DNA of 64,000 bases from Melampsora larici-populina 98AG31 (GCF_000204055.1 NW_006768769.1:1648855-1712854); one strand, 5' to 3'. Positions 33,952 through 45,719 are shown, numbered from the stretch's first letter. Numbers and translations are program-made. Notes: a model not told the origin generated them from the letters alone.

Positions 33952-34794
33952 GAGCATCCGCACTCGTGCGGTAAATCGAGTGCGGTAAGGTTAAATTTAA
34001 CGCAACCGCGGGGTCTTTTCCGCACCGGTGAACAATTAGCCCCGCGGTAGTTAATTTTTCATCAGTTTGCGTTAGCGAATCGGTAAATCTACCGATTGGC
34101 TAACGCATGCGGTAGCACACATCACGACCTGTTCACAGCAACTACAACTCCAAAAACTCAACTCAGCCCAATCTCCAATACCAAAGTCAACAACAAACAT
34201 CGTCTTTTCACCTCTCTCACCCAGTCACATGAATTGAATCAAGACCTTTTAACACCAATCGATGTTTTTACGATTGTTTTTTTTGTTTTTTTGTTCTAAA
34301 ATAGGTCGTTTGAAAATCTTCAACTCGACTTCAAACCAATCGAATCAATATGAAGAATTTCAGACTTCACATATGTATAGAGATAGATGAGAAAATTGAA
34401 TTCTAAAGACTAATGACTGGAAGACTTTTAAGATCAAGAGATACAAACCAAACAGTTGAAAAAAGCTGAATCAAACATTAAAAAAAGTTTGGATTGGTTC
34501 AGATTGTTCATCTTTCTTGTGTAGTTTCAAATCTTTATAATTTTCACAAGATCAATAGATGTATTCAAATATAGCCTTTGTTTTCTTAAACTTGAAATCG
34601 TACTTGAAAAATTGAATGTTACCTTACTGCATGACCACTGTGGAGCACATGCATTATCGGTAAAGTTACAAACGTTACAGTGCTACTAACACAAACGAGT
34701 GCGAAATTTGGCTGAGTTAAGTCATTTTTTGCTTAATGTAGCGGTTGTTACCGCACGTGACCAAGTTAACAACCGCAAACGAGTGCGGATGCTC
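33952..34794. mobile_element. 843-bp MITE, PIF/Harbinger-like ends
   Basis: Ends GAGCATCCGCACTCG (33952) and CGAGTGCGGATGCTC (to 34794) are inverted, with further CG-rich motifs (GCGGTAA, CAACCGC) just inside both ends. It is flanked by TTAGTTA at 33945-33951 and 34795-34801. This may be a 7-base duplication, or a 3-base TTA duplication (PIF/Harbinger) in a TTAG-repetitive target. There is no transposase frame. Confidence 0.8.
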
Positions 34795-34828
34795 TTAGTT
34801 ATTTTGTTATGTCCGCTGGCCACCCCGT

Positions 34829-34962
34829 AGGGGGGTTGTTGTTCTCATGACAGGAATTTACCCCGGGCAATTCCGCCTGGGATTTTCACCCAAACACCTT
34901 TGTCTCTGACTACTTTAGTATTTTCACTAAAGTATCATAGTAAGTTTCGTGTTCCCATTTCT
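34829..34962 (+). repeat. B2 repeat, right end of the retrotransposon
   Basis: Copy of B1. After CCCATTTCT the sequence leaves the repeat (GGAAGATAG), marking the host junction. Confidence 0.88.
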
Positions 34963-35553
34963 GGAAGATAGAAAACGTAAGGTTTTCAGTGGTTGTGATA
35001 GAAGTCAGGTACCTGTACACTTCAGGGAAACTAGGCAGCCCTTGCATTACCAAGGACCAAGGATAGTTGAGCATGAAACATATAAGCAAAACAGGGATCT
35101 GTTGAGAAATAAAGAAGAACAGACAGACATGGTCCAGCGGAAGATATGTCGCGATTTTGTTGTCTAGGGTTTTTGCTCGATGCTTTGCTAAGTAAAAGTA
35201 GCTACCTGTTGAAGATCAAAACAAGTTTGCATGATCTCAAAATGGTCTCATTCATGCAGACTTATGGGAAGATGACTTGGCGTCTGTGTAGAAGATGCAG
35301 AATTCGAAGTAACGTAGGCCCTCGATGGAACAAGGCACAAAGTCAATTGTATGAGGCCATTTGTTTTTCAAAGCACTGTATTTGGGTACGGCGACGACTC
35401 TATGTAGACTCATATTTTGCAGCACCTGGAAGCAACATTACAAAAAAACCCTTTGTGGGTGTGCTATCACATACGAAACTTGTAACCTTTACAACTGTGA
35501 TGAAGATACAACGATAAAGAGGAGCGCCAGGCAGGTATGAGACCGACTACACG
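34963..35553. other. intergenic between the retrotransposon and phosphatase gene 1
   Basis: No convincing gene. The part near 35553 should be the 3' UTR of the phosphatase gene. Confidence 0.4.
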
Positions 35554-37031
35554 TTAGACGAGCTGAGCGGCAATTTTTCCACGGACAGATTCAGAGATCG
35601 CCTTTTCCACTTGAGAAGCAGTAGCGTCAATAAAGATCCGAATTCTACCATCTGGTAGAATTTCTGCTTGAACTAGATCAAGCGTGGGGACGAGCCACGT
35701 GGCACCGCAATGAGAGACTAGAGTGAAGCAAGTAACTTGATCAGTTTATGAGGCCAGCTAGAAACTGGTCTGGTAAGCTCACTTTTGTCATGAGAATGGG
35801 AAGTCGAAACGGCAATGGTCTTTCCACCAGCAGCAACACCAGCTTGAATGCCAAATGGCGAATCCTCAACCACAAGGCAGTTCTTGGGCTCAAAGCCCAA
35901 CGTTTCGGCGGCGAGAATGAAAGGATCCGGCTAAGAACGATTGAGTGACATTGTTTAGTTCTTGAAGGGCTGATTGCGGTAAAAAGAAAATCACTGACAA
36001 AAGGCTTTCCCCGCTTCAAGCGTGGGTCGTCAGCAGTGACCGTCACTTTTGGCAAGCTGATACCAACCCGTTGGAGGGCACCATGACAGTGAGTAACGGC
36101 AGCGGAAGTTGCAATGGCAAACCGATCGACCGGAAGCGAGTCGGTCAACTTGCGCACTCCTGGGAGGATTCTCACGGAGCGATCCTGTAACAAAGACAGT
36201 GCTTGGTGTGATCAGTAAGGCTGAGCGATTGAATGACAGCTTGTGATGTGTTGCAACTTACAACAAGGTCGGAGACATCAATCTCAAGCTCGCTGTCAGA
36301 TATCTCATCCTCAAACACTTCTTCCGCAGCCGAGGCGTCGAGAGCAGATGACTCCTTCTCAGCACTGTTGACCTCTGGCGCGGTCTTGTCCGTAGTGCTT
36401 AGAGCCTTGATCCCCATGGCCTAAAAGGGGAGCATAGGGAATGTTTTGTTGAGTGAATAGCTTAGATCAACAAACGTCAGAGGGAGTGCAAAGCTTACTG
36501 CCATTCGCGAGGCAACTCCTTCGGCAGTAATACTGTTCGAGAGATTTGACTTGCGACGGGGCTTGTTTGCGTCACCTGGTTCACCGTTTGCAACGAAAGA
36601 GGCGGCACGTGAAGCGCGTTTGCTGGATGCGGCGCTGGATCGGCGAGATTTCACTTCGACTCCGTATTCGTCTGCTTGACGCAAAATTTCGATCTCGAAT
36701 TCTTTAACATGGGGTTGCATGTCGGCATCCGACATCTTTCGAAGATGAGGGTAAAGATCCTTCAAGTTGTCCATTACACGACGACCATGAGTTTCTTCAA
36801 TAACTTCATCGGGATCCCTTTGGATTTTTTTGGCCACAGCCGCCCATGCAGACTCGATGGCAGGGATGGAGTCTACCAAGGTACCGTCCATATCGAACTG
36901 AAAATGACATTGGTTGTTAGGAAATCTCGAATTTGTGTAATCGAAATATAGTAGCTTACCAACACGGCATCAACGATAAATTCCGCTTTGTTGTGGGCGG
37001 AGTATGAGGCACATAGATTGAGTTCGGCCAT
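35554..37031 (-). CDS. HAD-family phosphatase, glycerol-3-phosphatase-like, paralog 1
   Basis: Six exons join in frame to 375 residues: 37031-36960, 36897-36499, 36420-36262, 36184-35999, 35930-35783, 35717-35554. HAD motif I is created at the first splice (VLFDMDGTLVDS; Asp nucleophile and acid). Motif II is IATSAAVTH. The Lys is in RGKPFPDPFILAAE. Motif III/IV is LVVEDSPFGIQAGVAAG. The helical cap has THGRRVMDNL, resembling SHGWRTYD of yeast Gpp1/Gpp2, which make glycerol from glycerol-3-phosphate; 2-deoxyglucose-6-phosphatase is the alternative. A Ser/Ala/Arg-rich low-complexity insert of roughly 110 residues (SRRSSAASSKRAS, then an acidic stretch) lies between the cap and motif II and makes it longer than the about 250-residue yeast enzymes. 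A tandem paralog lies 1.5 kb upstream. Confidence 0.88.
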
Positions 37032-38575
37032 GTTTTTAGTGTGGAACGGAGTTAAGAGAAAGAGGAACGTTGATAAAGGCGCTATGTTCTAATCAATGTT
37101 GAGCAGGGACAGATGAAGTAGCAGAGCTTAAAAGGCAGTCGTGTAAGGTGGGTTTGCAAAATGTGGTGGTAGCAAACGAGCGGTAAGGGCTACGATAAGA
37201 GACGGATTTATAGGTAATAACATCTCTGGCGCGAAGTCTCACAAGCTGGAAGTTTGATGACGAGGAGGCGATTTAGCTCGCCCAAAGAAACCTCAGTATA
37301 TTTATCTGTCGCACTAGTAACGGGTCTCGAGTGGGCAAATACCGGGAGCGGTTACCATTGCTTTCGTGTAATGATAAAGACACGAATGTTGTTGCGATAG
37401 AAACGAGGAGCATCAAGAAGGGATTTCATCAGGAAACAACTAGCTCTTCAGTGACGTACTAGTTCCTCCGAGAAAGGTCGGAATTCATGGTCCTCCGACG
37501 TCAAGCAGGGATTTAGTCCAAGCTCGAAACAGTTGTTAACAAAGATAATTGAAAATGTATCTTCTTAGACCATAGATGTATGGTTAAGGAGCCAATAACC
37601 AATATCCACTCTCGATTCATGAGGAACCTGGTGAATGCGTGCAAGTAGGAGACGTATCTGACCTATAACCTTGAAGATACCGAAACAGGATTGTCAGATA
37701 TGATGTCAGCTTGGCTTGCTGATTCACCGATGTTTTGGGTAGGTTTTCTTGTTACATTACGTACAACTCTGCAATAGCAGCTCACTATGAAGCCGCCAGT
37801 ATCGTATATGTGGAATCGAACTATTTACTTAAATGGTTTCGACAAGTTTAATTGTGCAGCTCATCGTTTCATCTTTTGCTATTACATATGACCCGAGTAG
37901 GTTTCATTCATTCCACACGCATCTATGTGAATTGGACTAGCCTTTTGTTGAGCTACAGGATTGAAAAAGTTGGATTGAAATTGAAGTGAAAAAAGGTCGA
38001 ATGCAACGAAGCAATATGTTGACTGATTCAACTTTCTGAAGATGGGGGATAGACAATGTGAATTTCCGCAAGGTGATCAAACAAACTGGACAGCGTTCGA
38101 AAAATCTGGTTAGTGAGACACAATTTATTCCATAGCTGCAAAATCTATAAGCCTCATGACAAAATGCAATGTAAAACGCTCGGTGATCGTAACAAACCAG
38201 TCATCAAGCACCCGTTGTGCCCTCATCGGTGGATCGGTGGAACAAACAGTCTGAAGGCCAGATCTGGCCTGCGATCTGGACAATGTTGGTATAGAGCTGG
38301 CTGTACTTCTGATGTATAGAGCCAGACAGTTGAATCATAATCTCCAGTTTGTAAAGGATGCAATGACGCGGCGAGGTGGCGCCTCAAAAAGTAAGAAAAA
38401 ATCCTCATGACATTACAAAGTGGTATGATGTTGATCAGGCAAGCAGACAGAAACCCCCTGGGGTGAGCGACAGATAAGAAAATCGATCGCTACGGTACAA
38501 TGATGATAGAGATGGAAACATGAGAGAGATGAAACGATGAGAAGCGCGCCAAGAAAGTATGAAAGTGTGCCAAGG
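37032..38575. other. intergenic between the two phosphatase genes
   Basis: Promoter of paralog 1 and 3' flank of paralog 2. A block near 37103 (GAGCAGGGACAGATGAAGT) recurs upstream of paralog 2 near 40163, a leftover of the gene duplication. No gene is seen. Confidence 0.5.
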
Positions 38576-40087
38576 TTATACCAGCTGAGCGGCAATCTTT
38601 CCACGGACAGATTCAGAAATGGCCTTCTCCACCTGGGCAGCGGTAGCGTCAATGAAGATTCGGATTCTACCATCTGATAGGATTTCTACTTGAACGAGTT
38701 CAAGGGTGGGGATGAGCCAAGTGGCACCACAATGCGAAACTAGAGTGCAAGAAATGATTTGTCAGTGAAGGTGATTGTTGAAAGATACGTAGTGGAAGGA
38801 ACGCACTCTTGTCATGGGAGTGAGAGGTGGACACAGCGATAGTCTTTCCACCGGCTGCAACACCAGCTTGAATACCAAATGGCGAATCCTCGACAACGAG
38901 GCAGTTCTTGGGCTCAAAGCCCAATGTTTTAGCGGCGAGAATGAAAGGATCCGGCTAAAGGTTACATAACACGCTTTAATACTTGTGAACTGCTTATGGC
39001 TAAGCGTAAATGACTCACGAAAGGCTTGCCTCGCTCAAGGCGAGGGTCGTCAGCAGTGACCGTCACTTTGGGCAAGCTGATACCCACACGTTGGAGGGCA
39101 CCATGACAGTGAGTAACGGCAGCGGAAGTTGCGATGGCAAATCGATCGGTGGGGAGCGAGTCGGTCAACTTGCGAACTCCTGGGAGGATTCTCACAGAGC
39201 GATCCTGAAAGAGAAGGCATTCAGAAGGATAAGTGAATGAAAACAGCATCTGCGAATAGGTAGGGGCTTACGACAAGGTCGGAGACGTCAATCTCAAGCT
39301 CGGTGTCAGATAGGTCGTCCTCAAACACATCTTCGGCAGCCGATGCGTTGAGAGCGGACAACTTTTTCTTGGCTAAACTTTCTGCCAGGGAGGGCTCTGT
39401 CGTAGGCTTGTCAAGGGACTTGATCGATGTGTTGGAGTTGGTGGTACTTAAAGGCTTGAGGCCCATGGCCTGGGAGTAACAGAGTAGAATGTGTGGTTAA
39501 GTGAGCAACCCAAATCAAGGGAGTTTAAAAAAAGTGTAAGGCTTACCGCCATTCGAGAGGCAACTCCATCTGCAGTGATGCTGTTCGAGAGATTCGACTT
39601 GCGGCGGGGCTTGTTTGGCTCAGCTGGGCTGGACGTCTCAGCTGGGCTGCCGACGAAAGAAGCGGAGCGCGAAGCACGCTTGCTGGATGCGGCACTCGAT
39701 CGACGAGATTTCACTTCGACTCCGTATTCATCTGCTTGGCGTAAAATTTCGATCTCGAATTCTTTGACATGGGGTTGCATGTCGGCATCCGACATCTTTC
39801 GAAGATGAGGGTAAAGATCCTTCAAGTTGTCCATTACACGACGACCATGAGTTTCTTCAATAACTTCATCGGGATCCCTTTGGATTTTTTTGGCCACAGC
39901 TGCCCATGCAGACTCGATGGCAGGGATAGAGTCTACCAAAGTTCCATCCATATCGAACTGCAAAGGATACAAGATGTTAATAAAATCCCAAACAGAGGTA
40001 GAGGTGATCGCTAACCAAAACAGCATCGACGATGAATTCCGCTTTGTTGTGGGCGGAGTATGAAGCGCAGAGATTAAGTTCAGCCAT
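38576..40087 (-). CDS. HAD-family phosphatase, glycerol-3-phosphatase-like, paralog 2
   Basis: Six exons with the same intron positions and phases as paralog 1: 40087-40016, 39957-39547, 39469-39272, 39204-39019, 38954-38807, 38739-38576; 392 residues. Exons 1, 4, 5 and 6 have exactly the same lengths in both genes; exons 2 and 3 are 12 and 39 bases longer here, adding Ser/Pro-rich and Thr/Lys-rich residues in the low-complexity insert. HAD motifs are all kept (VLFDMDGTLVDS, IATSAAVTH, RGKPFPDPF, LVVEDSPFGIQAG). Part of exon 2 is almost identical between the copies while introns have diverged, suggesting gene conversion. Both copies look functional. Confidence 0.88.
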
Positions 40088-42112
40088 GTTAGTATGAGGC
40101 GGATAAGCTAGAGTTCACGAAAAAAGGGTGGGTGGAGGTGGTGTTAATGTGTTGATCGAAGGTGAGCAGGGACAGATAAAGTGATAACGTTGCCGAGCTC
40201 TCGTTTAGGTGAGTGTTGTCTTGGTCAAAAGATGTAGAGGCAAATGTTAAGCTGGTGAAGGGATGTTTGTTTCTGGTGTGGGATGGAGACAGCAGTTAAG
40301 GCACGAGAAAAGCCGCCTTTAATAGGAGATTTCATTTCTGGAACACACCCAAGCCCGAAGCTTGGTAGTGGGCGGTGTGGCTCGGTCAAAGACCTGGCCA
40401 AGTTTAAAATTCCACATGGCCTGATCACATCTATTACATCACGGAACCATAGATGGCGGATGGACTATTGCGAGCTCACGGGCGCGCCGTGAAGAAGGGG
40501 GGTGGGAGGGTGGTTGAAGCTGGTTGAAGATTGGAGTCGACTCCCGGCATCAAGTCAAATTGAAACAAAAACGGTTCAGCAGGATTCAGCACGTCACCTA
40601 ATCTTTTCAAACCGGTCTGGATCCCATCCGAATATTTCCTTCTCGCTTGTAACGAAAGATAGTCGCCATTCAGCTCAGCTAGTCTAGACCTGCGCCTTAG
40701 CTCGAAACTCTGCCGAATCCTCGTGTACCCTGTGGTGCTAGAGAAAATCCTGAAACTCGTTGGGCGGTTGAGCAATGGCGAGCACAAAACATTCCGATTA
40801 TGTAGCTGAATGCGCTTCCAATGACGTCAGTGACCACCACATATACTTCTTATTATCCCCTAATGACGGGGACACGTCCTAGCACTCACTGACCGAGCTG
40901 TCATCACGATGACTCTTTCCACGCGTATGCAGCTTGCCCTGCACAAAGAAGCAGCCGGTATCTTGCAAGAATAGTAATCGATATCTATATGGAGATGATA
41001 TTTAGAACGAGCTTTCCGTTGGCAGCTATGACAAAATGGAGATGTTGAAGAGTAATAGGTGTTTGAAGACCAGCATTGATGATGAAGAGAATTTACCCTA
41101 ATGAACGAAATGACACCATGCTCAAGGTCCAACGTGGCAATTCATCCGTCACCCTAGTTATTTATATCGACATGGACTCACTGTCTCCGTTTACTCATAG
41201 CCGCCATGCTTCCCTAAAGGCAGTGACTGAAGAGACTCCTCCGGCTGACCTGTCCCTAAGAACAGACCAATCAAGTTTCTATCCAGTGCTGTTAGTCGCC
41301 GTCAGCAAAAACAACCAATAAATCCTCACACCATATCAGTAATGCCTGATCATCATGCAGCCATTCAGAGCCTCAGCCTCTGGCATTATTCCCAGAGGGC
41401 GGCGAGATTTGACGCGGTGATTAGGATCCGCGGTGACCAATCCATGTTCACACGGGCGGCGTAGACCCTTGCGTGCCGAAGACGCACTTGTCCGCACTTT
41501 TTTTCTTTCAAAAAAAGTGCCTTTGGTTACATTTATTAACACTATCTAAAACGTTCTTGTAACAAGTGGAGACTTATTTGAGCTTAGAAAGGGGGCCATC
41601 TAGTCCGGACAATGAGTTTCGCTTTCTTTAGGATGTAGTTGATTCTTTCTTTTTTTTGGGACCTTCTGTCCTGTCGTCTTAAATTTTTAAAAGCTGTCCT
41701 ACCCTTGTGGATGTTAGGAGAAGTTTTTTTGGACTTGATCTGTGTCTATTTAGCACACCCGCAAGAAAATGGTGAACCATTAAAATTTCTCACCTTTGTG
41801 CAAGCACCTGCAAGCACGCCCAATCAAGTAATTCAGCCATTATTCAGGGGAAGTCAAAGTCATAATATAGCAACTACAAACTTGTGGTCTCCTCAGAGCT
41901 GAGCAGGCATTTCATACGCCCAGCTTTGGGATGATCCCGGAGCGGGGCCACTGTGGCAGCCCGCTGTACCCCGTGAGGCGGAAGCCCCGTCAGCCCGCGC
42001 GGAGCCGCTTGAACGTTGGGTTGCGGCTTCAAGTCTACCCCGCCTTAAATTTCTATCCAGACAACACCATTCGAACATCAATTTACCCACGAACTTGACA
42101 TCCGGAACAAAC
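40088..42112. other. intergenic between paralog 2 and the Vtc1-like gene
   Basis: No convincing gene. The paralog 2 promoter lies at the left. A GC-rich patch at about 41930-42040 immediately precedes the Vtc1 5' region and differs from its AT-rich surroundings. Confidence 0.4.
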
Positions 42113-42879
42113 ATGGTACACTCCCAACAACAGCCTTCCACCAGTGGAACTCGTCCTATTCCAAACTATGGTGCAACAGCTTCGAGTAGTCAAGCCACTC
42201 CTAAACCAAAACCAATCATCAATGGATCCAAAATCGAACCTAAAGTATGGTTTGCAAATGAACGTACTTGGCTTAATTGGTGTCGAACTGGACTTTTACT
42301 TGGAACTTTTGGAATCGCACTGGTCAACTGCTCAGTGAGAACTTCAATCACTGAGATGGATACCCTCACTAGAAAGGACATCTGATCTCGTTGTCAATTA
42401 GCCTTCCACTGGTGCTCGTCTTCTAGGTGTGGTATATACTGCGATCGCGGTGGCAACAATAAGTTATGGATGGATAGTTTACCAGAAACGAATTCGAATG
42501 ATTAAAGATAAATTCCCAGGCCATTTTGGTACGCCATCGTTTGTTGCGCTTCACGAGAAGTGATCTGTCAACGTAGGCTTATCGTTGTTTCCTGAATGTC
42601 GTGATGTGTTTTTTTGTAGACGAACTGTTAGCACCAGTCTTCATTGCATGTGCTCTCTTTCTGGCTATCTTGTTGAATTTTGTCTTTCGAGCAGTTGACC
42701 GGTAAGTCTTAATTTAATGACTACCTCTTATCCCCAACAAAATCTTCACATCTAGTAAATCTGATTTATTGACTTCCATGAATCATTTTTTTACAAAAAG
42801 GGAAAGACACCGTGAAGGTGGTGACGTTCCCAAAGCACCTTGGATTGCCGCTCCTGCGGGATACTATTCACAAGCATGA
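42113..42879 (+). CDS. VTC1: Vtc1-like vacuolar transporter chaperone subunit (DUF202)
   Basis: Four exons join in frame to 169 residues: 42113-42334, 42402-42528, 42620-42701, 42801-42879. The core EPKVWFANERTWLNWC matches the conserved EPKVFFANERTFLSWL of yeast Vtc1. Three membrane segments follow: GLLLGTFGIALVN, GVVYTAIAVATISYGWIVY, and PVFIACALFLAILLNFVF. In yeast, Vtc1 is the small membrane subunit of the VTC complex that makes polyphosphate and moves it into the vacuole. The protein has a longer Ser/Pro/Thr-rich N-terminus and a C-terminal tail (about 25 residues after the last helix) compared with the 129-residue yeast protein. No SPX or polymerase domain is present, so it is the Vtc1-type subunit. 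Confidence 0.9.
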
Positions 42880-43472
42880 CATGTGTTCGAGTTCTCCTCA
42901 TCTGAATTTTCATCAAGCGCCCTCATTTTGTCTAACTGTTTATCATTGTAATGCATTTCATTGGATCTAATTAAGTCATTTGTTTCTTCATCATTGTTTT
43001 GTGTATCTGGAGTAAGTTTGATCTCAATTTGTTTTTGCTTAATGTCACTTGCTTCACCCCATGCAACATCTTATTATGATCTTGCAGCTCATAATTGTCA
43101 TCATTATCGGGAGCCCGTTTTGCTAAACTTGAGGAGTTATGAATTCTATTGTTAGCTGGACATTTCAAAGCTCTGTACGAACGAATGACTTGCAACATGG
43201 TCATGGAAGTACTGTCAAACTATTCACACCTCGTTCAATTCGACTGAGTGTTCAGGAACGAGTGAAAGATTTTCGAGAATCTTTCAAGGGCATATCTGTT
43301 GTCTAGCCAGTGATCTCAGTAGAATAAAGTAGTTAGATAAGTTGACCAAAACACGAAGGGTGAGATGAGCACGTAGAGTATGCTAGGTCTCTTGGAGATT
43401 GAAAAACTATCACCAGCGCGCTCTGGCCATGAGTGGGCAATCATTCAAGGATCTTATGGCTTACTGGGATGT
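42880..43472. other. intergenic, 3' of VTC1
   Basis: Holds the VTC1 3' UTR. Nothing else is recognised. Confidence 0.4.
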
Positions 43473-43756
43473 TACAGCCCTTTGCATGATTGATGACTTT
43501 GGAGAAAAAAAAACCTTGAGTTTCAACAAAAAAAACCTCGAGTTTTTTGAAAAAGTGACCGAGTTTTTGGAAAACCTACTGAGTTTTTCAAAAACTCATT
43601 AACTTTTGAAAATTTTAAGAAAAACGCATTGACTTTCTCAAAAACTCGGTAGTTTTTTGAAAAAACTCAGTCACTTTTTGAAAAAACTCAAGGTTTTTTT
43701 GTTGAAAACTCAAGGTCTTTTTTTCTTCAAAGTCATCAATCATGCAAAGGGCTGTA
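43473..43756. mobile_element. 284-bp palindromic MITE, Tc1/mariner-type ends
   Basis: Starts TACAGCCCTTTGCATGATTG and ends with its mirror at 43756, both bordered by TA. Almost the whole element is a palindrome built from repeated AACTCAAGG / ACTCAGTC / TTTTTGAAAA-type blocks, so a transcript would fold into one long hairpin. The TACAGCC terminus is shared with the elements at 5611 and 23411. Confidence 0.8.
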
Positions 43757-45068
43757 GTGAATACAATTATACCAACGAGTAAATTCAAGTACATCTTTAC
43801 CACTGATATGGGCACAGATATGAATATAACGGTACACCTATTGTGTGGGGTCTTGCACATCTAGGGGGTCAAAACAGGTTAAAACACAATATGTACACCA
43901 AACTGATACCTTGAGCTGTCTTCCAGAAGATCTAGAAGTCAAATCCTACTACTTTCATATAAAGATGTCTTTGCTCAGTAGTCTCAGATAAGTCAGTCAA
44001 ATTTCCCGACTACAAAATTTTCTTCCTACTTCAGCTGCTCTCATTCCAATGTTTGAACGCTCTACATATCTTGTATATTGTGTTTACAATTTATCCATCA
44101 GCCTTACATGAGTTCGTCGATAGATACTCAACTGATCTTGAATGTCTATACCCCTCAGATGGAAGTTTTGAAGAAGTTGAAATTGTACAGTCGTTTAAGA
44201 AATGCTTGCCCGGGGAATCAGTCTGGTTCGAATTTGGCACGGTTGTTGTGTTTACCCTTTGGCAAAACGAGTCCGCTCCCTCATTTCACCAGCAAGGGCA
44301 CCAGCGAGCGAGGGACTTAGTTAAGTTTGCGTGCAGTCGCATTATGTACATACACATTGCGATGGAACAAAACAGAATGTTCAAGCTCTGTCTTGTCGTC
44401 TTCCGTCGTCTCCCGTAGAGACTGATTGTAAGACTACTCTGCGTGTCAAAGACTTGGTGCGCTGGAGATGGCAAAATACAGCATAAACAGTCATGGACAT
44501 CAGGTCTCACGAGTCGACTAAGTTTTATCATGTTTCCAGGGTTATTTAAGGTGAACGGCTAACGATATTATCCTAAACATTGTCACTAAGATGAATAAAG
44601 CAGAGTACGGCAAGACCATGGGATTGGCTTGAATAAACTTGTAAGTCCCTCACCCCTCGTGAGGCCTTGCTTGAGGAGTGAGGTGCCTATTCGACTCCTT
44701 GATATAGCTTGTGACTTTGTTGGCATGATGAACGGCCCACGGAGTCGGTTTGAGAAACATCACTATCCTTAAGCTGGAGCTTACATAGAGGGTTTTATAA
44801 CCAACTAGGTTGATGAAGAAATCAGTTCTGGAAGAAGTTTGCAAGAGAAAGGATACCAAATTCTGATATAAATTCGCTCAGTATCATGTTATGAACCATC
44901 CAACATCAGTTCCCAACTTGATAATTGTCCTTCCCAAATCAAAACAGCTTCAAAGCTATTCAAATATCTTATAAATCATTGACGTTCGTTTTTGTCATTC
45001 ACTAAGCTTGAAGGTTTGTGATTCCATATCGGCTTTATTTTGATCTACTCATCTTGCAAGTAGACTTC
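43757..45068. other. intergenic, no feature recognised
   Basis: No gene or repeat I can support. Short frames here do not look like proteins of any family I know. Confidence 0.4.
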
Positions 45069-45198
45069 ATGTCTAAGACCACAGATCCATCAACAACAAA
45101 TCCCGATCATAATCTACCTTTTCACCAACAGTTGACTCAGCCAATCAACCAAAAACTAAACCAACCTCCTTGCACACCCGCTCCCAAACGCAGTCCGT
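45069..45198 (+). CDS. possible first exon of an unidentified gene
   Basis: ATG at 45069 opens 43 residues rich in Pro, Thr, Asn and Gln (MSKTTDPSTTNPDHNLPFHQ...), ending at a good splice donor CCGTGAGT. No following exon is identifiable; a MITE lies at 45368. It may be a broken gene or a chance frame. Confidence 0.2.
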
Positions 45199-45367
45199 GA
45201 GTAATCATCCCATTTTCTTGAAGTTTACCCTTGATCAAAAACTAAAGTCTGTCAATGCACAATGATTGTGTCAAGGTTTAGAATCTGATTTCCTCCTGTG
45301 CTACCAGAATTATTTGACGAGTCAATTGATATTTGATTTTTTTTGGTCAGTCATCTTGAAACAAAAT

Positions 45368-45638
45368 TACGGTACTCAAAGCTGTGCATAGTTTTGTGTG
45401 TATAGTTTTTTTGGCCCGAATATACTTTTTTTTGCAACTATACACGACCTGGGAAAAGCATATTTTGGTTGAAGTTTAGCCACCAGCATCTGATCAACAA
45501 ACACAGATATACATATGGGGAGCTCAAAGCAATGTAGTTTTTTTGCCCAAATATACTTTTTTTCCCCGCCAAAAAAAAAAGTATATTTGGGCAAAAAAAA
45601 CTATACACACAAAACTATACACAGCTTTGAGTACCGTA
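45368..45638. mobile_element. 271-bp MITE, ACGGTACTCAAAG family, copy 1
   Basis: Left end TACGGTACTCAAAGCTGTG and right end CAGCTTTGAGTACCGTA are inverted, with similarity through a TATACTTTTTTT block for about 80 bases. TA borders. Copy 2 is at 55767-55979. It lies 82 bases upstream of a secreted-protein gene. Confidence 0.78.
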
Positions 45639-45685
45639 ATTTCACACAAATTTGATCAACAATAACTAATCAAATTGGATTACCC

Positions 45686-45693
45686 TATATATA
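45686..45693 (+). promoter_or_regulatory. TATA box of the cysteine-rich secreted protein gene
   Basis: TATATATA-like run CTATATATACTC, about 30 bases before the ATG at 45720. Confidence 0.4.
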
Positions 45694-45719
45694 CTCAGTT
45701 TGATATCACATCATCACCA

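Larger units (their letters stand above)
23390..34962 (+). mobile_element. Ngaro-type tyrosine-recombinase retrotransposon with two nested insertions
   Basis: Own length about 6.06 kb once the nested mariner (23411-28079) and MITE (33952-34794) are discounted. Layout: A1 repeat (23390-23412 plus 28080-28308), Gag (28387-30051), RT-RNase H (30167-32053), tyrosine recombinase (32020-33039), then B1 (33333-33466), A2 (33466-33717), a spacer, and B2 (34829-34962). B1 touches A2 exactly as B2-to-A1 would in a circle, the split-direct-repeat pattern of Ngaro elements. No flanking target duplication is visible, as expected for recombinase-mediated integration. No methyltransferase frame of the DIRS type was found. 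A1 and A2 are identical by eye, so insertion is recent or the repeats are homogenised. Confidence 0.9.

Noticed and set aside
45300..45640. CRISPR-like repeat array
   Set aside because: The repeated TATACTTTTTTT blocks are the inverted arms of a MITE, not spaced direct repeats; the genome is eukaryotic.
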